A stretch of 37,721 nt of DNA from a virus. Every line of letters begins with the position of its first letter. Positions within the stretch are counted from its first letter, which is position 1. The notes below the pieces were generated by a model. That model was not told the origin of the DNA. It worked only from the letters and a program-made list of their open reading frames with translations, and ran no database searches. A program made the position numbers and the translations under genes. Below, piece after piece: positions 8,074 through 17,083 of the stretch. The stretch covers positions 1 through 37,721 of IMG/VR virus record IMGVR_UViG_3300046028_001942, one strand, 5' to 3'.

Positions 8074-10410
8074 TTAAGTTAAACCTTCAACTTCTATTGA
8101 ACAAACTGAGTAAGAAGGGTAAGAGATATTTGTTGAAAAGTCTTTATAGAAACCCCATACAATCAAAGGTTCTGAGAATAAAGGATCATTAGATGCAACC
8201 CAAACTACAGGGGTAGCACGAATAGAATACAAATAAGTTTGAATAGAATTCAATTGTGTATTAGGAATAAAGACTTCAGAAGATAATCTTTTACTAAATG
8301 CTCTGACTACGAAAGTAGTAGTACCAAAAGCATCAGTTTCTTTCTTAGAGTAATCAATAATTCCAGCAGACGCTCCATACTGTGTAGTACCAATTTGAGT
8401 AGTAATTCCAAATACTGCTTGAGCAAGTGAAACAGGAACACCACTTGCACCTGTAAGTTTAATAGTAACTACAGCATTTGCGTAAGTATCAGGAATAGCA
8501 TCAAATACAAGTTGAGTTCTTTGAGTAATAGGATCAAAGAAGAAATACTGATACCAGTCTTGTACGTTAGCACCAGATAAACCTGCTGTTTGATTATAAA
8601 TCAACGCACCTGTTAATTGGTCTGTTACTGCTACACTAGCCAAAGGAGCATCTACAGTAATTAAAGCAACAGCGTCTAACTTACCAGCCTTGACAACAAA
8701 TGTCATCTCTGTTGTTGCGCTAGATACTGTACTAACAGCATCATCTAATGCTGCATGGATATTATCTGGCCCTGTATCTAACCACCAAGTAGGTGAAGTA
8801 CTAGGGGTATGATTTAAGTTAGTTGCTTGTAAACTTTCATATACTCTACTTAGATATCTTACCTTAGCCGCTAGAGCATAAGTAGTGCCTGATGAATATA
8901 CAGCATTTGGATCTGTAACTGTACTATAAATTAAACCAGAACCCGTTACTGTGTCTACTGCTCTTGTTGCTGCTACGCTTGCAGACACATCTGCTGCTCT
9001 TGTTGCTGCTGCTGTAGTTGTTAAGTAATAACTTGTTGGGTAAGTACCTAATTCAAGTTGAGCACCCCAGATATAAATACCAGAACCAGCAGTACCTGCA
9101 TAAATCTGTGCTGAATTATTATTAGAAACACCAATAACTGCGTAATGTGATACGGCAGTTGCTTTTCTTTCATAAGTACAACGATACCATCCGTTACCCA
9201 TATTTTGAATTGTAGCAACAACTCCTGTACCTACTGATCCAAGTGTACCGCTACTTAAATTATACCAAGCACCTATTACTGGAGCATCTGTATCAAATCG
9301 AAGATGAAGCCATGATCGTTCAGCGGCTTTAGCATATACACTAATACAATAATCTGCTGCGGTAGCAGTATAGAGTTGATACGCAATATATTGAGAACTG
9401 GCAGAGGTTGTTTCATTAAGTTTTTCTGCTGTTAATGTTCCATCTGGTGCAGTAGTAGCATTTAACGCAATAGTACTTCCTGTTTTTGTCCAGTTAGCGT
9501 TATCAAACTGTTCACTATAAGTAAATAAGTTAGTAGCCGCTGCTTCTAATAATAAATAAGGCGGAGCAGCCAAATAATTTGGATTGTAACTATATCTTGC
9601 TGTATTTGTTGTAGCGGTAGCAACTAATCCACTTGAGTTTATATAAGTACCAACTGATGCCCTTGATGTAAAAGTATCAGTTGATTGAATATATGAACTT
9701 AATCCATATGTTCCTGTTTCTACTTGAGCACCCCAGATATAAATACCAGAAACACCATCTCCTAGATAAGTATCAGCACCTAAGTCATTTAATAAAAATA
9801 CCCTCATTACTACTGTAGTAGGAGCAATAGAAAATGTACAAGTAATACTTATTCTATACCACCCATTATTACAGGCTTGCATAGTAGGAATAACAGTTGT
9901 AACTGTTCCCTGATTTGAAGGTGCAGCAAAAGTACCTGTTGTTAAGTTAAAAGTACAGGTTGCGACATTTGATGCATTATCATCAAATCTTAACTTAACA
10001 AATGATCTCTCATCTGCTTTTACATAAATAGAAGATGTGTATATAGTATTTACAGATACTGATTTCGATTGAGTTATATAGAACTGGCTGTTTGTTATTC
10101 CTTCAATAAGTTTTTCACAAGATAAACTTCCATCTGGAGAAAGCACATCCTCAGAATCAGGTATTGCTATATTCGGAACAGGTTTAGTCCAATTGGTATT
10201 CTCAAAATTGTTTGAATAAAGTAAAAGATTAGTCTTTGCTGGCTCGATCATCAAGCCTTCGTATAGCAATGTAGTAGGGTTATAATTAAACCTTGGTACA
10301 TTAGTACTTGCTGTATTTACATAACCAGTAGAATTTACATAAGTTCCAGAACTTGCTCTTGTGAAAGAGCCATCTGTCGTAGAGAGTGTATTCGGTTTAA
10401 TTACTTCCAT
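8074..10410 (-). CDS. Large tail-tip structural protein with two tandem carbohydrate-binding-like domains
   Basis: This 778-residue protein follows the tape measure gene after a terminator. It contains two copies of a domain of about 225 residues (roughly 15-243 and 246-470). Each copy has RAS-GTYxNSxG, an NLxxYSxxFxNxNWTK motif, a GWYR strand and GIYIWGAQxExGTY near the end. Such repeats occur in phage fibres and are thought to bind glycans. The remainder (about 500-778) starts with another SSGTTYAL segment and continues as a beta-rich region likely to contact the tail tip. Parts of the repeat are identical in DNA (28 bases at 9058 and 9724), so the duplication is recent or homogenised. Confidence 0.8.
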   Translation of the reverse strand: MEVIKPNTLSTTDGSFTRASSGTYVNSTGYVNTASTNVPRFNYNPTTLLYEGLMIEPAKTNLLLYSNNFENTNWTKPVPNIAIPDSEDVLSPDGSLSCEKLIEGITNSQFYITQSKSVSVNTIYTSSIYVKADERSFVKLRFDDNASNVATCTFNLTTGTFAAPSNQGTVTTVIPTMQACNNGWYRISITCTFSIAPTTVVMRVFLLNDLGADTYLGDGVSGIYIWGAQVETGTYGLSSYIQSTDTFTSRASVGTYINSSGLVATATTNTARYSYNPNYLAAPPYLLLEAAATNLFTYSEQFDNANWTKTGSTIALNATTAPDGTLTAEKLNETTSASSQYIAYQLYTATAADYCISVYAKAAERSWLHLRFDTDAPVIGAWYNLSSGTLGSVGTGVVATIQNMGNGWYRCTYERKATAVSHYAVIGVSNNNSAQIYAGTAGSGIYIWGAQLELGTYPTSYYLTTTAAATRAADVSASVAATRAVDTVTGSGLIYSTVTDPNAVYSSGTTYALAAKVRYLSRVYESLQATNLNHTPSTSPTWWLDTGPDNIHAALDDAVSTVSSATTEMTFVVKAGKLDAVALITVDAPLASVAVTDQLTGALIYNQTAGLSGANVQDWYQYFFFDPITQRTQLVFDAIPDTYANAVVTIKLTGASGVPVSLAQAVFGITTQIGTTQYGASAGIIDYSKKETDAFGTTTFVVRAFSKRLSSEVFIPNTQLNSIQTYLYSIRATPVVWVASNDPLFSEPLIVWGFYKDFSTNISYPSYSVCSIEVEGLT

Positions 10411-10436
10411 AAGTTTCCTAAAATATTATATTATTG

Positions 10437-10464
10437 TAAAATAAGAGGAAGCCGAAACTTCCCC
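10437..10464 (-). terminator. Intrinsic terminator after the tape measure gene
   Basis: Read on the minus strand, GGGGAAG (10464-10458) pairs with CTTCCTC (10451-10445) around TTTCGG, with one mismatch, and TTATTTT follows. It lies between the tape measure stop and the tail-tip gene. It may lower expression of the distal fibre and lysis genes or mark a transcript end. Confidence 0.75.
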
Positions 10465-10473
10465 TTACCTTAA

Positions 10474-13400
10474 TTAAACTACAGTAACTTGCTGTGCAGT
10501 CAAGAAACTAACAGATAAGGTTTCACCATCTTGTACTAGTCTAGTTAGTAACTTAGAAGTATTAGCATTATGTGATACGTCTGCTCTCATTTCATGCCTT
10601 AATCCTTCAATGTTATCATTTAGTCTAATGACTAGATTTTGAAGACCTGTTCCACCATTTAATATACTTGCTGTGCTATTTGCATTGGTGATCTGTCCCG
10701 GTGAATTAAAGTTAATTAACTCTGGGCCTTTCTCACCTACTAGTGCTAATCCACCTTGGTATAAACCACCAGCAGCAAATGGAGGAATCACAATACCTCT
10801 ATCCTGAGCAATTGTAGTTCCAGTTGCCTGTAAACTATTTGCAGTCAAGAGTTGGATTCTTCTTAGTTCTACTAACGTAGCAGCCTGTACACCAGCAATC
10901 TCTAATAGATTTCTACTTAGTTCAGGAAGTGATTCTGCTGCTGTTTTATCACCTGCGGTAGCCTGTGCTGAAGCAATAGCAAACTTAGCCTGTGCTGAAG
11001 CAAGAGTTTCATTTCCTGTTCCTGTAGTCAATCCTCTGATTCTTTTAACTTCTTCAAAGATTGAATCTGTAACACCTTGCCAAGCAGCCTTTAATGCTTC
11101 TGTTGCACTTGTACTTGCATCTGAAATCTCTGCAAAAGCAGAACTTAGTAAGATTAACTTAGCAGCAAGATCTTGATCACCAGCAGCCATAGCAGCAGTA
11201 ATTCTTGCTCTATAAGCAGCCTTATCTACTGGCATTGCTACACCTAGATCAGCCAATGCTTTAGTCATTGCCTCTGTAGCATTTGTTAATATTTCTTGCT
11301 CTGAATAGAATTTCTGATAATACTGCCCAAGTGCAGCACCGGCTTTCTCTGCTCCACCAAGTAAGTCATTGAACTTAACAGCAGCAGCAGCACCAGCAAG
11401 ACTAGATTTATATACAGCAAAACCAAGTTGTTCAAATACTTGATTTGTACTAATTAAGATATTAGTTAGTCTTGTTAGTGTCTGAACAGCAGTTTCACCT
11501 TTTAGGTTATACTCAGTAGTACCAAGTACTAACTTAGCCATAGCCTCTGCCATTTTATTAAACTCAGCCTCAAGCATCTTATCAATCTGTGCTTGATTCT
11601 TTTTCATGAAGTTTAACTTAATATTATAAGTAAACTTATCTAGTGCTTCAGCACCTATACCTAATGCCCCACCCATTGCAGAGACACTATCTCTAATGAG
11701 TTTAAATTGATCACCTAGTGCTGTTTGAATAGCAGGATCTAGAGGACTTGTCTTAGTTTTATTAGATCTAAATACACCACCTTTGTAGTATTTAAAGTTT
11801 ACACCTTGGAAACCCTCTTCTCCACCGAATGTACCTTTGATACCAACTTTTGTAAGTTTTCTACCAAATAATCTATTAATAGCACCAGAGATTACACCTG
11901 CTATTGGGCCAAAGAACATACTAGCGATACCACCAGCAATGTCTACCATACCTCCTAGACCTGTCTTGTAGCCTCCACTAATCATCTTGCTTAGGCTATA
12001 TCCAGCAAATCCATTTAAGACGCTTCCTGCGATCATACCAGCCATCTGTGAACCACCGGCATTGAAAGCCTCAAGCATTCCTGATATATTACCAGTTTGC
12101 ATCATACCTGCACCGAAATCACTAATAGCAGTTTCCATTGCAGTTGAAACATAACCACCTAGACTAGTTGCTAGTTGATTATTAATATAAGCACCTCCAG
12201 CGGCTGCTACATTTAAACCACCTGAAATAGCATTATAAGCAGCACCTGCTCCCTTAATTGCTCCACCTACACTAGATAGAGTACCCATTGCACTCTTGAT
12301 TCCACCACCTAAACCTCCAGCACTTAGATTCTTTAAGAAATCACCTGTTAGGTTTTGGACTATAACATTTACAATAGCAGTAATTGGCTTCTTGAGTTCA
12401 GCAATAATAGCATCACGAATCTTCTTTGATCCTGACTTACCACCATCAAATAAAGCAGTAACTACTGAGTCAGTTAGTTCATCTGTGATTCGCTTGTACT
12501 CATCTCTTTGATATTTTGCTACTGCATCAATACCTGCTTTTTCAGTAGCAACTCTTGACTTTACTAGAGTTTGATCAGCAACTTCTCTTTGTGCTATACT
12601 AGCAGCATAAGCCGCTTCGATCTCAGCATTTGTAGCATTTGGATTATTTAAAGAGTTCTCAAATAATAAGATAGACTTCGCAAGTTCAATATTTGTTCTG
12701 TTGATTTCTTCAGTCCAAATCTTCTGCTCTGCAATAACACCTTGGATCTTAGCAGCCTCTGCTCCTGTAGCATTTAGTAATCTTTCTTGTAACTCTGCCT
12801 CAATCCTTCTATTCTCAATACCGTCTTGTCTAGTTTTGTTCCACTTTTCACTAGCAAGTCTGTTATCATTAACTGCCTTTTCAAAGCCTAGAATACTTTC
12901 TATTTCTCTAGTAGAAACAGTTTTAGAAAGGGTATCTCTTAGAAGAATAAAAGCATCTGTAGTAACACCAGCAGTTTCTGCAAGATTCTGGATTTCAGTA
13001 TTGTACTGTTCAGTAATCTTTGTTCTTGCTTCTGCTTCACCCTTTTTACCTGAAGTATCAGATAATGCTTTATCCCTAGCCTGAACTGCTTGCATAACTC
13101 GATCAGAGTACGCTTTGTTGTACTGATCTTGATACGAGTTAATTGCTTGAAGTTGAGCATCTTCTGACTGCTTTAGTAAAGCAAGATCTTGACTGATATA
13201 TGCTTCTCTGTCGATTAGACCGTAGTCAAACTTTAGTTTATTAAGTTTACGCTCTTCTTCATTTACACTCTTCGCTGCATTAATCTTGTCGGAGTACTCC
13301 TTCTTGATATTCTGCATTGTAGTATCTTTAGGAAGTACAAAAGTACTACTTGCTTCTTTTACATTCTTTAAGGTTTTTGCAGTAAAGTCAGCAACGGCTT

Positions 13401-16029
13401 TTGCAATATCCTTTTCTTCCATCTTGGCAGCACGACCTGTACTTTCAAGTTCAGCAATACCTCTTTTTAGTTTTTCTTCATCTGTAAGACTTTTTACAGT
13501 TAGTGCAGCCCATTTTGATCTAGCCTTTTCTAGTTCTGAAAGATTTGCTTGATCTTCTGCACTTGCTGCTACAACAGTATTATTCTTATTTGCCAATTCA
13601 AGAAGTCTATCTTGTACAGCAAGACGATCTCTTTCTGCTCTAGGTAAAGATCTTCTATCCATCCATACCATTAAGTTTTTCATTTCTCTAAGAGCCAACA
13701 AAGCCAGTTCAAAAGACTTAACAATTACTGTACTATTTGCAAACGATTTAACTGCTGACCATAAAGAAGATACCTCCTCTTTCATGTCAATCCATAATTG
13801 CTCAAGAGGAGTTAAACTTTCTCTCATAATTGCTGATTGTTGAGCAGTCACTTCACCTAAAGTCTTCATAGCAAGAGCAGAGGCTTCTGTGCTCTTACCT
13901 TGTTGATCTAGGAGTCTAATCTGTGTCATAATTTCAGGATTGACTAAACCAGTAGCAATTGCTAATTCAGATAAAGCCTCAACTGGCTTTTCTTTCATCT
14001 TAGCAAATTGTTTTACTGTTTCACTAATAGCAACCCCAGCGTACCTCTCCATGTCAATAGCAGATCTAGTAACTAAAGCAATTGATTCTTGTGCGAATCC
14101 ACCAACCTTTGCCATTTCTGTAATTACTGAAATACCTTGTGAAGTACTAATGCCAATAGTATTCATTGATGCCGCATATGCCACCGCTGCATTTTTTGTT
14201 AAACCAAGTGAGCCACCTGTTAAGATTAAAGATTTAGATAGTTCATTCTGTTCTTTAATGGACTGATATGCAGCAATAGATAAAGTAGCAAGTGCAGCAA
14301 TAACAGCAATAATTCCAATTTTACCTAATGTAATAGATGCTAACCTTACTCTTTCTAAAGCAGCAGCAAACTCATCAGAGTTTCTTCCATTAATAATAAA
14401 TGATTGTCCCATTAAAAAGAGAGCATCGGTTACGAATGTTTTTGCTGTATTACCAACTGAAACAAATGCTCCACCAAGAAGTGAAGTCATAGCACCAGCA
14501 GTCATCTTAATGCTCTCTACAGTACCTGATAGAGCACCTGCCATAGCCTTCTGTAGGGCTTCTCCTTGAACCCCTGTCTGTGCAATCAAACCTCTGATCT
14601 GATCACCCTGCTGGAGCATTACGGTAAGCGGATTCTGACCAGAAGCAAGTGATACAACAACGTCACCAATCTGAGGCTGTAGACCGCGCTGTAGATACTG
14701 AATCTGACGCTTCTCTTCAACCTTCATGATCTGCATTTGCTGATCTTTATACTTGCTTAATTTAGCAGCAGCAGCATCACCAGTAATACCTGCTTGTCTT
14801 AAATGTCTTTCATAATTAGCAATTGATCTTGCTGACTTTTCACTAATTCTAGAACCATTATCTTGCTCTTCGTTAATGCTTCTAAGAACAGAAGCCATCT
14901 TCTCTTCTTCAGTAGTTAACCACTTAGTAGAGTTAGCCATATCTCTATTGGCTTTAGTTACAGTACCAGATGTAGTACTAGTAGAATTAGAATAATTATT
15001 CTGTGCAGCAATTAAATCTTCAATGGCTCTTTGTTGTACTTTAGCAGCACCTAAGTCAAATCTAATAGTTGCTTCTTTAGGTGACATTCCACCTTGAACC
15101 ATAGCAGAGATTTGATTTAATCTTTGTGTACTAGCAATTACATCATTATTTGCTTGAGTAATCTTAATAGCAGCCGCTTCTGCACTTGCTGCTTTTTGAT
15201 CTTCTACTTTTCTAAATAAAGCAACAGCCTGATTCATCATATTGGCATTTGCTTGTTGTGCAACTAGCATAGCCTTTTCTGATTCTTTTAGATCTGCATT
15301 TCTTTTCTTCTCAGCAAGTTCAAGAGCATTTGCTTTTGCTGCTGTTTCTAAATATGTTGCTTGTAGTTCTTTTAGACTTCTATCAAATAACTTAACACCT
15401 TCTGCTGAAGATGGATCAATACCAGCAGACTTCATCTGAGCCTTAATCTCTGATGAAATTCTACTGTACTCATATAACTGCTTTGTACTTAATGAAATAC
15501 CTGCATTTAATAAGTTTGCTCTATTTGTTAATGACTCAAACTCTAGACCAATAGATTTGATTGCACCAATTGCACTATCAAATGGATTCTTATTTAAACT
15601 TCCAATGATATCAAAGGCTTCACGAATTCTCTTTGACTGCTCTTCAGTACCACCGCCAAGCATCTCCATCTGTGATAGAGCACCTGAGAAAGATCTAGTA
15701 AAGCCTTGACCAAGATACTTACCAAGTAATTCATAACGAGTTACTAGTTTCTCTACTTTATCACCTGTCTCAACTGAAGCATCTCCTGATTCAGTAGTAG
15801 ACTTAGCAGCCTTTGCTTCAGCCTCTGCTAAGTTAGCAGCAGCCTTAGCCGCTTTCTCTTGTTCTTTTGCTAACTCTTTAGTAGCCTTTGCTGCTTCTCT
15901 ATCTGAATTTGCTTTTGCACTATTAATATTATTGAAACCTTGAACAGCAACACCTAGTGCCTCAATCTTCTTAATAGCATCATCTAGTTCTTTTGTTTCA
16001 ACTACGAATTTAAGGCTGGTCAAATCCAT
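10474..16029 (-). CDS. Tail length tape measure protein
   Basis: At 1,851 residues this is by far the largest gene. It sets tail length and is ejected during infection. GDVVVSLASGQNP followed by LTVMLQQGDQI (from about residue 455) is the hallmark of the TMP_2 (lambda gpH-like) family. The N-terminus is a long Ala/Lys/Glu coiled coil (about 45-100). A hydrophobic segment lies near 572-592 (IGIIAVIAALATLSIAAY). A VGEKGPELI motif near the C-terminus is common in this family. Using about 0.15 nm per residue gives a tail near 280 nm. AGAGG precedes the ATG by six bases. It follows the chaperone genes, as in lambda. Confidence 0.96.
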   Translation of the reverse strand: MDLTSLKFVVETKELDDAIKKIEALGVAVQGFNNINSAKANSDREAAKATKELAKEQEKAAKAAANLAEAEAKAAKSTTESGDASVETGDKVEKLVTRYELLGKYLGQGFTRSFSGALSQMEMLGGGTEEQSKRIREAFDIIGSLNKNPFDSAIGAIKSIGLEFESLTNRANLLNAGISLSTKQLYEYSRISSEIKAQMKSAGIDPSSAEGVKLFDRSLKELQATYLETAAKANALELAEKKRNADLKESEKAMLVAQQANANMMNQAVALFRKVEDQKAASAEAAAIKITQANNDVIASTQRLNQISAMVQGGMSPKEATIRFDLGAAKVQQRAIEDLIAAQNNYSNSTSTTSGTVTKANRDMANSTKWLTTEEEKMASVLRSINEEQDNGSRISEKSARSIANYERHLRQAGITGDAAAAKLSKYKDQQMQIMKVEEKRQIQYLQRGLQPQIGDVVVSLASGQNPLTVMLQQGDQIRGLIAQTGVQGEALQKAMAGALSGTVESIKMTAGAMTSLLGGAFVSVGNTAKTFVTDALFLMGQSFIINGRNSDEFAAALERVRLASITLGKIGIIAVIAALATLSIAAYQSIKEQNELSKSLILTGGSLGLTKNAAVAYAASMNTIGISTSQGISVITEMAKVGGFAQESIALVTRSAIDMERYAGVAISETVKQFAKMKEKPVEALSELAIATGLVNPEIMTQIRLLDQQGKSTEASALAMKTLGEVTAQQSAIMRESLTPLEQLWIDMKEEVSSLWSAVKSFANSTVIVKSFELALLALREMKNLMVWMDRRSLPRAERDRLAVQDRLLELANKNNTVVAASAEDQANLSELEKARSKWAALTVKSLTDEEKLKRGIAELESTGRAAKMEEKDIAKAVADFTAKTLKNVKEASSTFVLPKDTTMQNIKKEYSDKINAAKSVNEEERKLNKLKFDYGLIDREAYISQDLALLKQSEDAQLQAINSYQDQYNKAYSDRVMQAVQARDKALSDTSGKKGEAEARTKITEQYNTEIQNLAETAGVTTDAFILLRDTLSKTVSTREIESILGFEKAVNDNRLASEKWNKTRQDGIENRRIEAELQERLLNATGAEAAKIQGVIAEQKIWTEEINRTNIELAKSILLFENSLNNPNATNAEIEAAYAASIAQREVADQTLVKSRVATEKAGIDAVAKYQRDEYKRITDELTDSVVTALFDGGKSGSKKIRDAIIAELKKPITAIVNVIVQNLTGDFLKNLSAGGLGGGIKSAMGTLSSVGGAIKGAGAAYNAISGGLNVAAAGGAYINNQLATSLGGYVSTAMETAISDFGAGMMQTGNISGMLEAFNAGGSQMAGMIAGSVLNGFAGYSLSKMISGGYKTGLGGMVDIAGGIASMFFGPIAGVISGAINRLFGRKLTKVGIKGTFGGEEGFQGVNFKYYKGGVFRSNKTKTSPLDPAIQTALGDQFKLIRDSVSAMGGALGIGAEALDKFTYNIKLNFMKKNQAQIDKMLEAEFNKMAEAMAKLVLGTTEYNLKGETAVQTLTRLTNILISTNQVFEQLGFAVYKSSLAGAAAAVKFNDLLGGAEKAGAALGQYYQKFYSEQEILTNATEAMTKALADLGVAMPVDKAAYRARITAAMAAGDQDLAAKLILLSSAFAEISDASTSATEALKAAWQGVTDSIFEEVKRIRGLTTGTGNETLASAQAKFAIASAQATAGDKTAAESLPELSRNLLEIAGVQAATLVELRRIQLLTANSLQATGTTIAQDRGIVIPPFAAGGLYQGGLALVGEKGPELINFNSPGQITNANSTASILNGGTGLQNLVIRLNDNIEGLRHEMRADVSHNANTSKLLTRLVQDGETLSVSFLTAQQVTVV

Positions 16030-16110
16030 TTTATACCTCTTTTAATATAAGTTCATGTGAAGTAGCAACCTAACTACTTTCTTTTTGATTATGTTTGGTT
16101 ATTTTTAAAC

Positions 16111-16139
16111 CAAAAAGAAAGCCCTCGGTTAGGAGGGCT
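16111..16139 (-). terminator. Intrinsic terminator between chaperone GT and tape measure
   Basis: On the minus strand AGCCCTC (16139-16133) pairs with GAGGGCT (16126-16120), followed by TTCTTTTT. A partly stem-like TTTGGTT/AACCAAA pair follows. The tape measure gene begins about 80 bases on, so it is transcribed by read-through or from a weak promoter I could not identify with confidence. Confidence 0.82.
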
Positions 16140-16143
16140 TAGA

Positions 16144-16916
16144 TTATTTATTATTCTTTTTGTTCTGACGCTCTGCTTCTTTAGCGTATATCTCTAACGC
16201 TATACTATCTAATCTACAAATCATTTCTAGTTCCCAATCTTCTGGTTTTACTTCAATAAGAGTAAAGTACGATAGTATTTCAGAGTATTGAATAGGATTA
16301 ACACCAAAACCATTACTTGTTCTTTTATTATTCAAATCAACAAACCACTTGTATACAAACTGCATACTATATGGCAACTCAAGAAGATCCTCAAGTTCTT
16401 TAGGCTTAATACCTGTTTGTCTTTGAACAGAAAGTAACTTTGACCTTAAAGAATTAGACCCGCCTCCGAATTTGAATTCTTGACGGGTGTACTCTATTAA
16501 CTCTTCGAGGTCTTCGGCGTAAAATTTGTTACGTCACTTGACTCTTGCATAATAGCATCACGAATCCAAGAGTGCGCGGTAAGTACTTCTGACGCCTTGT
16601 CCTTTGAGAAAGGAACTTCCTTACCGTCTTCTGTAATACCTTCCCATCCTACAAGTCGAACTAAAGTAGATTCAACACCTAGTTGCTCTGCTTCATCAAG
16701 ATCCATATCATCCAAGTCTTTACCTTTGCGCTTTGCAATGGATTGCTTCTGCTGATACTCTTGAAACTTCCTGCGGCTGTATGCTTTAACAGTACTAGAC
16801 ATATCACCTAGAATTGTTAGTTTAGCACCTGAACCTGCACCTGTAGGTAACTTTAGTTCAAATGTATAACCTGCTTCTGCTGCCTTAGAGAAGTCTTGCT
16901 TTTGTAGATCAAACAT
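16144..16916 (-). CDS. Tail assembly chaperone GT (programmed -1 frameshift product)
   Basis: The upstream frame (from 16916) and the frame ending at 16144 join by a -1 shift at AAATTTT (16527-16521). After Asn131-Phe132 the shifted frame reads YAEDLEELIEYTRQEF and stays open, without stops, through a later Met-initiated stretch (16377) to the stop. The product is about 257 residues. This mirrors lambda gpG-gpGT, where the T extension bridges chaperone and tail tube along the tape measure. The short downstream frame has no ribosome site before its first ATG, which supports expression only as the fusion. The gene position, directly before the tape measure, is the canonical one. Confidence 0.88.
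16497..16916 (-). CDS. Tail assembly chaperone G (unshifted product)
   Basis: This 139-residue protein is short, acidic to neutral and rich in Lys, Glu and Asp in its middle (IAKRKGKDLDDMDLDEAEQL, about 60-79). The slippery site lies at codons 131-132, close to the stop, as expected for a lambda gpG equivalent. Such chaperones coat the tape measure during tail assembly and are absent from the virion. A promoter (16980-17008) and the ribosome site AAAGGA lie just upstream. Confidence 0.88.
   Translation of the reverse strand: MFDLQKQDFSKAAEAGYTFELKLPTGAGSGAKLTILGDMSSTVKAYSRRKFQEYQQKQSIAKRKGKDLDDMDLDEAEQLGVESTLVRLVGWEGITEDGKEVPFSKDKASEVLTAHSWIRDAIMQESSDVTNFTPKTSKS
16521..16527 (-). other. -1 ribosomal frameshift slippery heptamer
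   Basis: The minus strand reads A-AAT-TTT, with AAT (Asn131) and TTT (Phe132) in the zero frame, a textbook X-XXY-YYZ heptamer. The zero frame stops seven codons later and the -1 frame remains open for 125 more codons. I saw no strong downstream pseudoknot by eye. Confidence 0.88.
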
Positions 16917-16979
16917 GAGTTGGTAATTCCTTTCGTTTATTAGTAAAAATAGATATAAAAATATCTAAGACTAGGTTCT

Positions 16980-17008
16980 ATTTTATCACCTGTATTCTGC
17001 ATTGTCAA
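16980..17008 (-). promoter_or_regulatory. Sigma70-like late promoter before chaperone G
   Basis: The minus strand has TTGACA (17008-17003), a 17-base spacer and TAAAAT (16985-16980). It lies directly after the tail tube terminator and about 65 bases before the chaperone G start, so it restarts transcription for the tail genes. The TTGACAATGC stretch matches the other late promoters here. Confidence 0.85.
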
Positions 17009-17022
17009 GAGTATATAAGATA

Positions 17023-17052
17023 TAAAAAATCCCCCTACCGTTAAGTAGAGGG
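17023..17052 (-). terminator. Intrinsic terminator after the tail tube gene
   Basis: On the minus strand CCCTCTAC (17052-17045) pairs with GTAGGGGG (17038-17031, one G-T pair) around a short loop, followed by ATTTTTTAT. It ends the transcript carrying the abundant capsid and tail tube genes. A new promoter follows at once. Confidence 0.88.
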
Positions 17053-17083
17053 AAGTTCTATTTGATTAAATACTAATCAACTA

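Noticed and set aside
9058-9751. 28-base direct repeat as the end of an insertion sequence
   Set aside because: It lies in frame within two homologous protein domains, so domain duplication explains it. No transposase present.
12296-15439. Several open frames on the plus strand opposite the tape measure gene
   Set aside because: Shadows of a long AT-rich coding region with few stops in the opposite frame. No ribosome sites or operon context.
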